Position numbers and translations under genes: made by a program
Shown: one piece after another, positions 32,721 to 44,433 of the stretch
Numbering within the stretch: the stretch's first letter is position 1
Layout: every line of letters starts with the position of its first letter
Assembly (NCBI RefSeq): GCF_023898315.1
Contig: NC_064616.1
Location: 538,337,602-538,401,601, forward strand
Source: Schistocerca nitens
Taxonomy: Eukaryota > Arthropoda > Insecta > Orthoptera > Acrididae
DNA: 64,000 nucleotides
Direction of reading: 5' to 3'
The notes under the pieces: generated by a model
Database searches by the model: none
What the model saw: only the letters and a program-made list of their open reading frames with translations
What the model was told of the DNA's origin: nothing

Positions 32721-33285
32721 TGCTGGTCCATTAATAAGTGGTGTAGCCGCCAGAATGTTGAATGCCAGAAAGCATACGTACTTGCATTGTATCGTACAGG
32801 TACCGTATATCAGTTTGTGGAATGGAATTCCATGCCTCTGGCTCTCCCTTGGTTAATACAGAGACGGCTAATGCTGTCAGTGCATGATACTGAAGTTGTC
32901 GTCCCATTATGTCCTTATATTCTCGACTGGAGGCAGATCTGGTGTTGGAGCAGACCAAGGCAATATTTCGACATTCTCTAGAGCATTTATGGCTACAACA
33001 GCGGTACGCGGACGAGCGTTATCCTGTTGGAAAACACCCACTGGCATTCTGTACATGAATGGCAGCGATACAGATCGAATTACCTGATTGTCGTAGAAAT
33101 TTGCAATCAGGGTGCGTCGGATAACCACGAGAGAGCTGCTGCTGTCATACGCAGTCGCACTCCAGACCATATCTTCAGGTGGACGTCCATTATGTCTAGC
33201 ACGCAGAAATGGTTGGTTGCAGGCTCTCAACTGGCCTGCTTCTAACGAACACACTCCCATCCATGGCACAGAGGCAGAACGCAAC

Positions 33286-33487
33286 AAATGGTTGAAATGG
33301 CTCTGAGCACCATGGGACTAAACATCTGAGGTCTTCAGTCCCCTAGAACTTAGAACTACCTAAACCTAACTAACCCAAGGACATCACACACATCCATGCC
33401 CGAGGCAGGAACCGTACGTGCGACCGTAGCAGTCGCACGGTTTCGGACTGAAGTACCTAGAACCGCTCGGCCACCGCGGCCGGCAAA
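33286..33487 (-). mobile_element. tRNA-headed SINE, type 1
   Basis: Minus-strand copy. The B box is destroyed (GGAACCGTACGT in reverse). Direct repeat AACGCAAC flanks it (33278-33285 and 33488-33495). It lies within the Tc1-like relic. Confidence 0.9.
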
Positions 33488-33911
33488 AACGCAACCGACC
33501 TCCACCCTGTCCTCCAATGAGCTGTCGCTTGACGCTATTGATGTTGCAACTGGCGGTGATTTGGGGTCAATGGAATGCACGGTAGAGGTCGTCTGCTTCG
33601 GAGTTATCCTGGTTTTTTACAGTTCGTTGTAGCACTGTGGTACTAACTACTGCTCAAACCGCTGTGGCGGAGGCAGTACGATGCGCCAAAGCCATACGCT
33701 GAACACGATAGTCTTGTTTCTCGGTAGTGCCACATGGCCGTCCGGAGCCCCGTCTCACATCCTCGTGACGACTGCTGCCAGCACTCATATACAGTGGCTA
33801 CAAAACTACCAAGTCTTAATGCGAAATTGCATTAAGAATATTCAGCTTCTCGTAGCTTTATTACACGACCTCGTTGAAACTCAGTGAGGTGTTGATAATG
33901 GCGCCTTTGTC

Positions 33912-34116
33912 AAATGGTTCAAATGGCTCTGAGCACTATGGGACTTGACATCTATGGTCATCAGTCCCCTAGAACTGAGAACTACTGAAACCTAAGGACA
34001 GCACACAACACCCAGTCATCACGAGGCAGAGAAAATCCCTGATCCCGCCGGGAATCGAAACCGGGAACCCGGGCGCGGGATGCGAGAACGCTACCGCACG
34101 ACCACGAGCTGCGGAC
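33912..34116 (-). mobile_element. tRNA-headed SINE, type 2
   Basis: Full type 2 head and body, with a small deletion in the CTTAAACCTAACTAACC region. The perfect 11-bp direct repeat GCGCCTTTGTC flanks it (33901-33911 and 34117-34127). It lies at the 5' side of the Tc1-like relic. Confidence 0.93.
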
Positions 34117-34200
34117 GCGCCTTTGTCGCCTTAAAGGTATTCTTGAGTAACATCAACTCACCACATCTCATCTCAAAGGCAACTAATGCTGACGACCATT

Positions 34201-35221
34201 ACGCCGTTTATTTAAAACAAACCTGATTTACGTCCTCACAGTAGCGCTACTAGCGCCACCCTTATGCGGCTGGTGCGAAATTGGAATAGACACCATATTT
34301 CAGACTGAGAAACACACCTACCAACTTCCGTTTACGTTGCACAGTTTATTCTTTGTATTGCCATTTTTTCCATCAGTGTATTTTATTCCAACGATTTCAC
34401 GGAAACTTGACGTTGCGGAACCGAACTGACGACACACATACTTTTCTTGTTAATTTACGTGATCATCAAAGTATGTCAGATGTATGTCATATTTGTATTT
34501 GCCATTCGCTGCGAAGGCCTGTTTGACTGCGTAGTATATTTGTACATTCTCCTCACTGCCTGCGGCCGATCGAGTTAAAGGTATGTACTTCCTCCACATG
34601 CGCACTGCTTTTCTAATATGTTTAAATGATTTTCTATACTCGATCATGTAAATTTACGATGATAATTATTACTTGTGGCACGAAGAAAAAAAATAGAAGC
34701 ATCTTTCAAGAAGCAGTTGACGAGATCTGGATAACAATTTTCTGATTGTTACTGAAAGTCAAAAATAGATTAATCTTTCGATTTAACTTTGGCTTTGGTT
34801 AATACAATTTGGCGACCGCAAACTGTAAACAGATGTGAACCTTTACGTAATTTTTAGCCACTTTTCATTGTGCTCAAAAGGTTTTCTAGCCATAAATCTA
34901 TATGCATGCTGATTATTATTTAAGTTCCATTTAAAAACGCTGTAGAAAGCGATTCTGTACTCAGACTGACGTCAAGTTCGAAAGCAATATTACTGAAGAA
35001 GGCGAAACGTTATGGAAACAAAAAGAAATTAACAAAAATATTCTCACTAGTTGGTGCTGCATGCAGCAGAATATGCAAAATAAAAGACACGAAGTATGCC
35101 GTTATTCCTCAGTTTGCATGTGAGGCACTCGGCATGACTTTCTCAAGGTAGTATCCCTCGCTGCTCGTAAACCGCTCTTATAATAACAGTGATTTTGCGC
35201 CACTGTGCAGAAGTTCCAGAT
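34201..35221. other. Unassigned sequence
   Basis: No gene or repeat recognised. Confidence 0.4.
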
Positions 35222-35237
35222 ACTCAAGGGTACGAAA

Positions 35238-35432
35238 TGGTTCAAATGGCCCTAAGCACTATGGGACTTAACATCTGCGGCCATCAGTCCCCTAGACTTA
35301 GAACTACTTAAACCTAACTAACGTTAGGACATCACACACACTCGTGCCCGAGGCAGGATTCGAACCTGCGACCGTAGCAGCAGCGCGGTTCCGGACTAAA
35401 GCACCTAAAGCCGCTCGGCCACAGCGGCCGGC
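35238..35432 (-). mobile_element. tRNA-headed SINE, type 1
   Basis: Complete minus-strand copy. It is flanked by a 16-bp direct repeat with one mismatch, ACTCAAGGGTACGAAA (35222-35237) and ACTCAAGAGTACGAAA (35433-35448). Confidence 0.93.
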
Positions 35433-35448
35433 ACTCAAGAGTACGAAA

Positions 35449-35689
35449 AAAGACGTTGCTCCTATGTCTGCGAAGGGTCTGGAGAAAATAATTACAAAAT
35501 TCGAAAAGACGGTTTGTTTTGAAGAACAATGTGGCAAAGGAAGGCAACCAGTTGATCCGACGTCAGTAGACTGCGTTGCAGATGGGGTCGAGCTGTGGTG
35601 TGCAAACATGAAGTGCACAGGGAATTGCCCGAACACTGAACATGCCTGTGAGCAAGATAAATGATATTCTACGAAACATCCTACATTTC
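35449..35689. other. Unassigned sequence
   Basis: An open frame runs from within the SINE (35344) to 35664. Its part outside the SINE is cysteine-bearing but matches nothing I know, and the ATG belongs to the SINE, so I do not call a gene. Confidence 0.35.
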
Positions 35690-36415
35690 TATCAATACAA
35701 CATTATCCATTTTGTGGAGTTTCATCATGATGACATGCGAGTAAGACAGATTTTGTTCTAGAACTTCTTGCTTGCATGAAAGTGAACAATGAATGGCCAT
35801 GGAATGTTCTGTGAACAGAAAAGCCCATTATCATCTCCAAGGACATATCAACACAGAATTGCAGAGTATGGGCAACGGAAAATCCTCTCGCACATCAATC
35901 TGTACCACTTCATTCTGCAAAGGTAATTGTATGATGCTGGTTGGCGGCACTGTTTATATAAGGGCCATACTCTTTCGAGTGTATGGGTTCTGCAGGTCTA
36001 ATTACCTGTACCGTTAATGGTAAACGCCTTGAGTTTATTTTGCGCATCATCGTCATTCCAACCCTTCAAAAGTGTCGATGTGTGCTTAGGATCACTTTCA
36101 TGCAACATCGTGCTTCTCTGCACCATTTACAGTCAGTGAAGCAACTGCCGCAGACGCATTTTGGAAATGCTAGTACTATCAAACGTCATTTCCTAAAGCC
36201 TGGTCGTCTTGATCACCTGATTATAATTTTTGTGACTTCTGGCTGTGAGACTGTCTGAAAGATTCTGTCTTCAGTGATCCGATTAGGAACTTAGCCGAAA
36301 TGAAGGCACGCAATACACAACACATTCGGAACGTGACCCCAGCAACACTCAACTGTGTAGTGGAACTTACTGCTTCTCGATTTCAATTTGTGGCTGGAAA
36401 CGGTTGATAATATAT
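35690..36415 (+). pseudogene. DDE transposase relic (CDFWL type)
   Basis: The plus strand keeps, across frames, N-G-H-G-M-F then H-L-Q-G-H-I-N (around 35790-35850), V-T-C-T-V-N-G-K-R-type text (about 35996-36030), F-M-Q-H with H at the second acid position (36098), V-K-Q-L ... H-F-G-N, and S-P-D-Y-N-F-C-D-F-W-L (36210-36240). The end is R-F-Q-F-V-A-G-N-G, where relatives carry E-N-G-G. The second acid is replaced by H, and frameshifts are present. It is related to the fragment at 27105-27475. Confidence 0.65.
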
Positions 36416-36473
36416 AGAACATGTCTCGCGCCACACGCAAGGAAGGTGCAAACCGATTTTATTGTTGCTTTTT

Positions 36474-36669
36474 GCCGGCCCATTGTGGCCGAGTGGTTCA
36501 AGGCGCTTCAGTCTGGAACCGCGCGACCGCTACGGTCGCTGGTTCGAATCCTGCCTCGGGCATGAGTGTGTGTGATGTCCTTATGTTAGTTAGGTTTAAG
36601 TAGTTCTACGTTCTAGGAAACTAATGACCTCAGATCTTAAGTCCAATATTTCTCAGACCCATTTGAACC
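36474..36669 (+). mobile_element. tRNA-headed SINE, type 1
   Basis: Complete plus-strand copy with B box GGTTCGAATCC intact. The 13-bp direct repeat ATTGTTGCTTTTT flanks it (36461-36473 and 36670-36682). Confidence 0.93.
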
Positions 36670-36682
36670 ATTGTTGCTTTTT

Positions 36683-39139
36683 TATGTGGTTTTTGGCTTC
36701 AGGCCAAGTAGAAACCGATTTTTCCCATCCGATTTAATGTTACCTTGCCGTAGTCGATGGACTTGGTGAATTACCAATGCTACAACTGCTGAATGTCAGA
36801 CATGTGCGGTGTTGCACAATGCGCAGTATGGTTGGTTTAATGTGCGACTCACACTATAGCCGTCGTATTGTGATTCATCAGTTATTTGTAGCTAAAGCCA
36901 TTTACGTTACGACGTTTACATCACCATCTGGTGTGAAAATTTACGTCAGTTTTAATTGATTCTGGATAGCAAATATTTTTTCTGCTTTGTGTAGCGGGAC
37001 TGGACTGGACCCTAAGAGTCGTCAGTTTCATTTTCTCTGGTCTTTCATTAGATATTTGCTTCTTAGTTTTTGCATTTTGTACCTGGAATCAGCTCATAAC
37101 TTCTACCGAGTACTGGCTTTCGAAAATTCTCAATACATTGAAATGAAAACCGTTTCATCCCTATATCAGTGTATTTGTTTGTGTGATAGTTCCATACAAA
37201 TTACCACCATGCTCAATGGAATTTCTCAAGCTCTCTTAGTGATAATCGGTGTTCATAGAATCACTGCTGGGGACTTCGTACGTAGAATTGAAGTTTTAAA
37301 AGAAAGGGGATGCAATGATCTACGGAGCAAACATTTGAATATTTTATGTATTCCAATTATTAGGACATATGTGTACAGATTGAACCAATTCGAGGCAGTT
37401 AGTGCACCAAACTACTAATCCATCATAAGAAATCATCACTAGACACTAAGATGCATGCAGTGCTTCAATACATTGAAATTAGTATGAACCAGCCATGCGT
37501 GATGTGGGTACTGAGCTACATTCTTAGTTAAATATGTACTGTCATGCTCAAAAGTATCCGAACGACCTTAATTACAGCCCGCCTGATTCGTACGTAACTC
37601 ACGTATTGCAACCGTCTCGCAGATCACCTAATCTCTTTTCGCTACAGTAGTTTGACTATTCAAACTGGTTACAGCAGCAGACTGCTATAGAACTTTGCTC
37701 TGTGTGGCAATCAGTCCAGATGCAAATCAATACCACGATAATGAAAAATTGGGAAACTAGTTATTATAGTTATCATTTAACGTTTGAAAACTCAGCTTTT
37801 TTGCAATATATAACATTTCAAGGTGCATGTTTCAACTGTTATATTGTAAAAATTTTGCACTGGACCAGGAAACGGGACTCTTATCTAGCCATTATTCTTC
37901 CTGTTAAGTAAGCACATAAGATTTTAAATGAGGTTTTGTTCTCATAAATAATAAAGTATGCACAAGATTAAACTTGAAACGGCGTGTTGTACAGTTTTGA
38001 GAGGGATAGGGTTTCTAAACCGGCACCTAATCGACTGTTAATTATGCACAATAAAAATATTAGATATCGAACATTTTCACTAGCAGTGGTATTAACTGCA
38101 ACTAAAATAGGAAACAAGAAAGTTTAGCCCTTACTGACTTCCGAATCCAGCACCTTTGAACGTTCTTATCAGGCCACGAACAAACGTTAAATATCAGTGC
38201 GTTTCACAAGTAGGGAGATGTGCGTATGTTTGAACTGTAGATAACGTGACTAATAGCTCTGTTCTGATGAAATCAAACCTGCACATATCATTGTTGTTGA
38301 TTACACGTGAAGAGAAATTAACTGCCGAATTATCTAACACCACTAGCTGGCAGTTGGATGCTTGAACCTAAAATAATACGAAGAACATTACTGTGTCTAA
38401 CTGGGCGTCCAAACCACAACCAGTCGTTGTTGTTGACAACTACAACGCACAGAGGCACGTCAAAAATATTAATTATTTTCAGTTTTAGTACATATGTTAC
38501 AGCTTAAAATATCTCTATGAAAAATTGTGGGTCGGATCACGACTATAACTCAGACACGCCTCTTTCGTTGAGACTTTGAGGATTTTCGAATCATGGGGAA
38601 TTAACTAGAAGTAGGAACTGTAGCGCCCTGAAGGGGTAAAATCCCACGAAAGATGTGATCTGAGCTCGAATACCAATATAGCATCAATATTTTTAATATC
38701 TCAGTTTCAAGTATAATAAAAAACGCGACTCTGAAACTTACATTTCGTTTGATTTATTAATAGAATAAATTTTCTGGTATAAGAAAGCTTACTGGTAACA
38801 CAGATGGCCGCGACTTCCGCCTCTCTAATGGCCCTATCTACACCGGCATTCCTTCGGTCATCAGCGAAATGACATCATGTTTAATGTGGCTAACCAACAT
38901 TGTTCAACTGGCATTACCAGTGGTAAAGAGAATCTGTTCATGCATCTTGAAAATAATTTCCTGAAGCGTGAATCGAACCCAGTTCTCATGAATAGGAAGC
39001 TAGAATCATTCCAACAGACCACGGAACTGCGAACATGGATGCATATGATTTTCACGTAACGAAAATTGCTCCACAAGTAATGAGATTTTTGACACTCTGG
39101 GGGCGGATTACAAACCGCTGAAAAAATTCGTTTCCTTGT
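36683..39139. other. AT-rich unassigned sequence
   Basis: The longest frame is 36987-37418 (plus, 143 codons). It is hydrophobic near its start (residues about 20-40) and has no recognised domain, no supporting promoter and codon use like the background. I do not call it a gene. No repeats were recognised. Confidence 0.35.
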
Positions 39140-39150
39140 TCGTCCGCATC

Positions 39151-39327
39151 AAAAAAATGGTTCAAATGGCTCTGAGCACTATGGGACTTAACTGCTGTGG
39201 TCATCAGCCCCCTAGAACTTAGAACTACTTAAACCTAACTAACCTAAGGACATTACACACATCCATGCCCGAGGCAGGATTCGAACCTGCGACCGTAGCG
39301 GTCACGCGCTTCCAGACCGTAGCCGGC
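39151..39327 (-). mobile_element. tRNA-headed SINE, type 1, head truncated
   Basis: The body and the B-box half of the head are present. The A-box end is missing beyond CTTCCAGACCGTAGCCGGC. The 11-bp direct repeat TCGTCCGCATC flanks it (39140-39150 and 39328-39338). Confidence 0.92.
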
Positions 39328-39338
39328 TCGTCCGCATC

Positions 39339-40040
39339 GCCATCCTCCAGATGTCTTGACGAACCAACGCTTAAATAAGACTTGATATGGAAGGCGCTGA
39401 AATAAAATCCCGTAACACCCATCAACACGAAATGCCAAAATTCTGCATCAACTATTGTTTTCCATTTGAGATGTTGTAGTGCTGCATGTGGGCCTACCAA
39501 TGGTCTAGTGGCAAACGTGGTGGAGGGAAAACGCAGACAATTTTCTCGTATGAAGTAGGATTCTTCCGGCGTGAATTATTTCTCACATTCAAGAACACGA
39601 ATGGGGTATAATGAATAAAGTATTTTACGGTTAACCACTATAGCCCACCCGATTATTGGCTATTTGTGATGTAATGAGACCATTTAACCTCCGTGACACT
39701 CTTGAATATCGAGGGTAATGGTGAGGTAGAAACAAACGATGGATGAGCATGTTTAAGCATCCCAGTGACTAAGAGAACATTAGAGACGAAGCGGAAGTAA
39801 GCATTGGGAAGAACGCGGATGAAATGCGACTGTACAGTTTCAGAGGGAATATGCCAGCATTTGTCCCTAATAAATTTAATGCAACAACGGAAAACATCAA
39901 ACAGGATAGACAGACGGGCATTTGAAAAACCGTGTCTTACCACCATAATAAGAAATTAATGATTCATCCTACTAAAGAATGTCTGAAACAGAGGACAGAG
40001 CGAATCTCCAAAAAGAAATTGTATGCATCTGGTGGCACGA
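39339..40040. other. Unassigned sequence
   Basis: A minus-strand frame at 39653-39946 (97 codons) has no recognised domain. Nothing else is supported. Confidence 0.35.
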
Positions 40041-40045
40041 AGAAG

Positions 40046-40532
40046 TGTGGTGTCACCGACAGACACCACACTTGCTAGGTGGTAGCTTAAATCGGCCGCG
40101 GTCCATTAGTACATGTCGGACCCGCGTGTCGCCACTGTGTGATCGCAGACCGAGCGCCACCACACGGCAGGTCTCGAGAGACGTACGAGAACTCGCCCCA
40201 GTTGTACGACGACGTTACTAGCGACTATACTGACGAAGCCTTTGCTCTCATTTGCCGAGAGACAGTTAGAATAGCCTTCAGCTAAGTTAATGGCTACGAC
40301 TTAGCAAGGCGCCAATTGTCACAGTGCATGTATCTTACGAGTCTCATTTGTATAGTCAAGAGAGATGTATCACAAGGATTGATTAAAAGTTAAGTATATT
40401 CCAAAGCTACGTATTTTCTTTGTAGTATTCAATACGTATCCTGTTCCAGACTTGACGCCAGTCGGCGTGTGTGTACGCGTGCCTTTCGGCTTCCTTCTCA
40501 GTGTGGCGTAGCTAGCTTGTTACGCCACAACA
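40046..40532 (+). repeat. 5' LTR (487 bp)
   Basis: Begins TGTGGTGTCACC and ends CGCCACAACA, with canonical TG...CA termini. It should contain promoter and polyadenylation functions, but no single TATA or AATAAA is convincing. Confidence 0.95.
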
Positions 40533-40596
40533 GATTGACGACGAGGATTACAGGATCGTGTTCTTTCTACTTGCTTTGCTCTGCATTATTTGTGTC

Positions 40597-43500
40597 ATGG
40601 CTTCGCCACAATCTCCAGATGTACTGTCCGAATTTTATCGCTTGCAGAATCAGCAGACGCAGGCGTTATTGGATGCCCTTGGACAGCTCGTCCAGGGTCA
40701 ACGTGCGCTGCGCCCCGATGCGGTCGCCGCCGCTTCATCGCTATCGCAGCCACACCAAGCAGTTGCACCGTCCTTCCGTCATTTTGATTCAACCCAAGAA
40801 ACGTGGCCAGAATGGTCCCGACAATTTGGATTTCATCTAGCCGCCTACAGAATTCAAGGTAATGAGCGGCAGCCGTTTTTGCTTTCTTGTGTCGGTGTGT
40901 CCACCTACGGTGTGATAGTGAAATTGTTTCCCCGACGCGACATAGCAACTCTGTCCTACGAAGAAATTTTGTCTGCTTTAGATGCCTATTTCAAAGAAAC
41001 AGTTAATGTAGTTGGCAAAAGGTATACGTTCTTTTGTACCAAACGTACGGCCGGTCAGACTAATAGGGAGTGGGTTGCAACATTGCAAGGACTTACTAGG
41101 GATTGTGATTTTGCATGTGAATGTGGACTTCCGTATTCAGATACTATGGTGCGTGATGCAATAGCACAGAACGTTTCTGATGTTCGCATACGGGAACAGA
41201 TTTTGAAACTAGTTAATCCCTCCCTTCAACAAGTGATAGACATATTGGATATGCAAGACACACTTGACTTTGCTCAGGAATCATTTGAAACTTCGCCAGC
41301 AGTGTGTCGCATTGACCGGCCCGCCGGGCGCGCAGCACGGGACGCTAAACGGCCCTCGCGCACGTCCGCGCAGCTGCAGCCTAGCTCGCAAACACGTGTG
41401 CCATGTAAGCATGCCAATGCAGTTCTAAAATCATGCCCGCGGTGTGCAACTAGACATTCGCGTGACAATTGCCCGTCACGCCAAGCTATTTGCTTTTACT
41501 GTCATAACAAAGGACATGTTCAAAGTGTTTGCCAGAAAAAGCTAAGATCAGACAATCAAAACCATTCCAGGCCCTTTGCTTCGCGCCGGAATCGAACCAG
41601 GGACAATCAGGCTCGTGGACCTTCGCCCATGGACATCCATGTCGTTAATTCCGCCCCGTCCAGTGCCACTTTATCTAACAGTGACTGTGTTCGTCCCACA
41701 AAAAGTGTGCGTCGACGTCGCCGGAACTCCCGTAAAGTCGCAAGTGCTTCTGTACCTCTATCAGTTCAAATTGCACGTGAAAGTCGCTCTTGTCGTCAGC
41801 AGGACAATAAACTTTTTGTAGACTTACACTTTGGAGGCAAAGTGATACCATTCCAGCTCGATACTGGAGCTGCAGTTTCATTGCTCAATCAAGACATGTA
41901 CAAACAACTGGGCAAACCTCCGTTGCGTGCCGCAAATGTTCAGCTCCATAGTTATTTAGGAAAGCAGATACCTGTGTTAGGACAGTGCAGCCTTCTTGCC
42001 ACATACAAGGGACAAACAAAACTTGTGTCATTTTACGTTCTTCGTTCTTCTACGGCAGTGAACTTGTTTGGTTTAGATTTATTTCAGTTGTTTAACATGT
42101 CTATAGTGAATCAGGTCCTATCAGTGAATCAGACTGTGCCTTCCGCCAGTGTTTCTAGTCTATGTGAAGAATTTGCAGACATTTTTGCACCGGGCCTTGG
42201 TTGCGCTAAGAACTATGAAGCACATTTGGAACTGAAGGTCAACGCGCAACCGAAATTTTTCAGAGCGCGCAATGTTCCCCACGCATTGCGAGATGAGGTC
42301 GCAAGAACATTACACGGTTTAGAATCTCAAGGTGTAATTGAACGTGTGCAGGCTTCTCTCTGGGCCTCACCCTTAGTAATTTTGCCAAAACCTTCCGGAA
42401 AATTGAGACTTTGCATGGACTTCAAGGCAACTGTGAATCCACAACTTGTGACTGCAACTTTTCCTTTGCCCCGCCCGGAAGATCTTTTTGACAAACTGTG
42501 CCCGGGAACATATTTTTCAAAGTTGGACCTAGCCGATGCGTACTTGCAAATACCTGTGGACGAAGAATCCCAGCGCGTCTTGGTGGTTAACACGCATCTT
42601 GGATTGTACCGATTCAAAAGACTGCCATTCGGGTGTGCATCCGCCCCTGCATTGTTTCGGCAATATTTACAAACTGTTTGTGCGTCGGTCCCTACTGCTG
42701 CGAACTATCTGGACGATATTGTGATCTCAGGAAAGACAGAAGCCGAACATTTAGCCAACCTCCGAACGTTATTTCAGGTCTTGCGACAAAATGGTCTTCG
42801 CTTGAGGAAGGACAAATGTGCGTTTTTTGCTCGTGACTTACCATATCTGGGCCATGTCATAAATGCACAAGGCATACATCCGAGTCCAGAGCACCTCCGT
42901 TCGGTACAGGAGTTACCTACGCCACAGAATGTGAAGCAGCTACAGAGCGTGTTGGGAAAAATTAACTACTATGCCAGGTTTGTGCCGCGCGCTTCTTCCA
43001 TTTCAGCTCCACTTCATCGCTTACGCCGTAAAGGTGTTCCGTTCGTCTGGACGACGGAATGCGAACGCGCCTTTCGCCAGTTGAAATCGGCGTTGCTTTC
43101 AAATACTTGCCTTACGCCATTCGATCCCCAGAAACCCCTTTTGTTGATGGTCGATGCATCGGATTTCGGGATCGGTGCTGTGCTTGCGCACAAAGATGGA
43201 TCGCATGATCGTTCTATTGCCTTTGCGTCCAAATTGCTCTCGTCTGCGCAACGCAATTATTCCCAGATAGAGAAAGAAGCTTTAGCTCTCGTGTTTGGTG
43301 TTACTAAGTTCCATGATTTCTTGTATGGTCGTCACTTTACCATCATCACAGACCACAAACCTTTGACATCGCTTTTTCATCCGAACGAGCCTGTACCTCC
43401 ACGTACAGCACAGAAATTCATTCGCTGGTCTCTTTTCCTCTCGCAGTACTGCTACGATATCTTGTATCGGTCCACTGCTAAGCACGGAAACGCTGATGCG

Positions 43501-44433
43501 TTGTCCCGTTTGCCTGTTGCTGAGGATAGAGCATTCGATTCTTCCGAACTTGCTTGCCTGTTCATTGATGCGGAAAACGATGACGTGGTCGAATCGTTTC
43601 CGATTGATTTTCGTCGTGTAGCTACAGCCACCGCAGCTGACCCTGTCCTTGCTACTGTTTTGCGTTTTGTTGCTACGCAATGGCCCTTGTCAAAGTCACG
43701 GATCGAGGATCCGTTGGTTCGCCGATTTTTTGCTCTCGAGGAGAGACTTTTTGTACGACGTGGTGTTTTGTTGTTGCGTTCGGATAATGATCAATCCCGA
43801 GTCGTGGTCCCACGTTCGTTACAGTCCTCTGTCTTACGGCTTCTTCACCACGGACATTGGGGTATAGCGCGCACGAAACAACTTGCTCGTCAGCACTGTA
43901 CTTGGTTCGGAATCGATGCTGCGATTGCGAATATGTGCTCTTCTTGCATGGCGTGTGCCGAACAACAACCCGCCCCACCGCGGAAATTCTTTGCATGGCC
44001 GAAAGCCACTTCCCCTTGGCAACACTTACATATCGATTTTGCTGGTCCATTCTGGAATGCTCGATGGTTGGTTGTTGTCGATTCTTTCAGTAATTTTCCT
44101 TTTGTTGTCCGGATGTCTTCCACGACGTCATCTGCCACGATCCAAGCGTTGTCCGCTATTTTTTGCATTGAAGGTCTTCCCCGGACTATTGTTTCCGACA
44201 ATGGCCCACAATTCATGTCCGCAGAATTTCAGTCATTCTGCAAGGCCAATGGTATTCAACATCTGACATCCGCGCCGTTTTCGCCTCAGTCAAACGGTGC
44301 CGCTGAACGATTTGGTCCGGACTTTCAAGTCACAGATGTTGAAGTTGAAAGATTCGCATTCTCGGGAGGACGCATTGTTGCTCTTTTTGTCTTCGTATCG
44401 CTCTCAGCCCCGAGATGGTCGCTTGCCGGCTGA
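40597..44433 (+). pseudogene. Gag-Pol polyprotein, frameshifted late in integrase
   Basis: One long frame carries fused gag and pol. ATG at 40597 (M-A-S-P-Q-S) is preferred, with an in-frame ATG at 40558 just after the LTR as alternative. Gag ends in two zinc knuckles: C-P-R-C-x3-H-x4-C near 41434, and C-F-Y-C-x4-H-x4-C near 41492. Protease has L-D-T-G-A near 41857. RT has Y-L-D-D at 42706-42717. RNase H has V-D-A-S-D near 43150. Integrase has an HHCC zinc region (43840-43960), D near 44034, D near 44197 and E near 44305, with 35 residues between the last two. An extra base at about 44311-44315 shifts the frame just after this E, so the true C-terminus continues in the next frame and the end of this ORF is aberrant. 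Confidence 0.93.

Larger units (their letters stand above)
32731..34200 (-). pseudogene. Tc1-like transposase relic with DD32E spacing, two SINEs inside
   Basis: On the minus strand, after removing the SINEs at 33286-33487 and 33912-34116, the order is as follows. The helix-turn-helix start L-T-E-F-Q-R-G-R-V-I-K-L-R-E-A lies near 33880. The linker is at 33490-33600, and a degraded first-acid region begins near 33275. Then D-M-V-W-S-A-T, F-Q-Q-D-N-A-R-P and T-P-D-L-P-P-V-E follow, with the end G-G-Y-T-T-Y and a stop at 32731. Between the second D and the E I count 32 codons. It resembles copies A/B/C in general layout and in the terminal G-G-Y-T, but is much diverged. It has multiple stops and frameshifts. 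Inverted ends were not identified. Confidence 0.75.

Noticed and set aside
35344..35664. 106-codon cysteine-bearing frame
   Set aside because: Its start and first third are the reverse strand of a SINE head, so the ATG is a repeat artefact.
36987..37418. 143-codon frame as a host gene
   Set aside because: Unrecognised, AT-rich background composition, no neighbouring exon or supporting signal.
44311..44315. Programmed ribosomal frameshift in pol
   Set aside because: The shift lies inside the integrase catalytic domain just after the E, where programmed shifts are not expected. A single-base insertion explains it.
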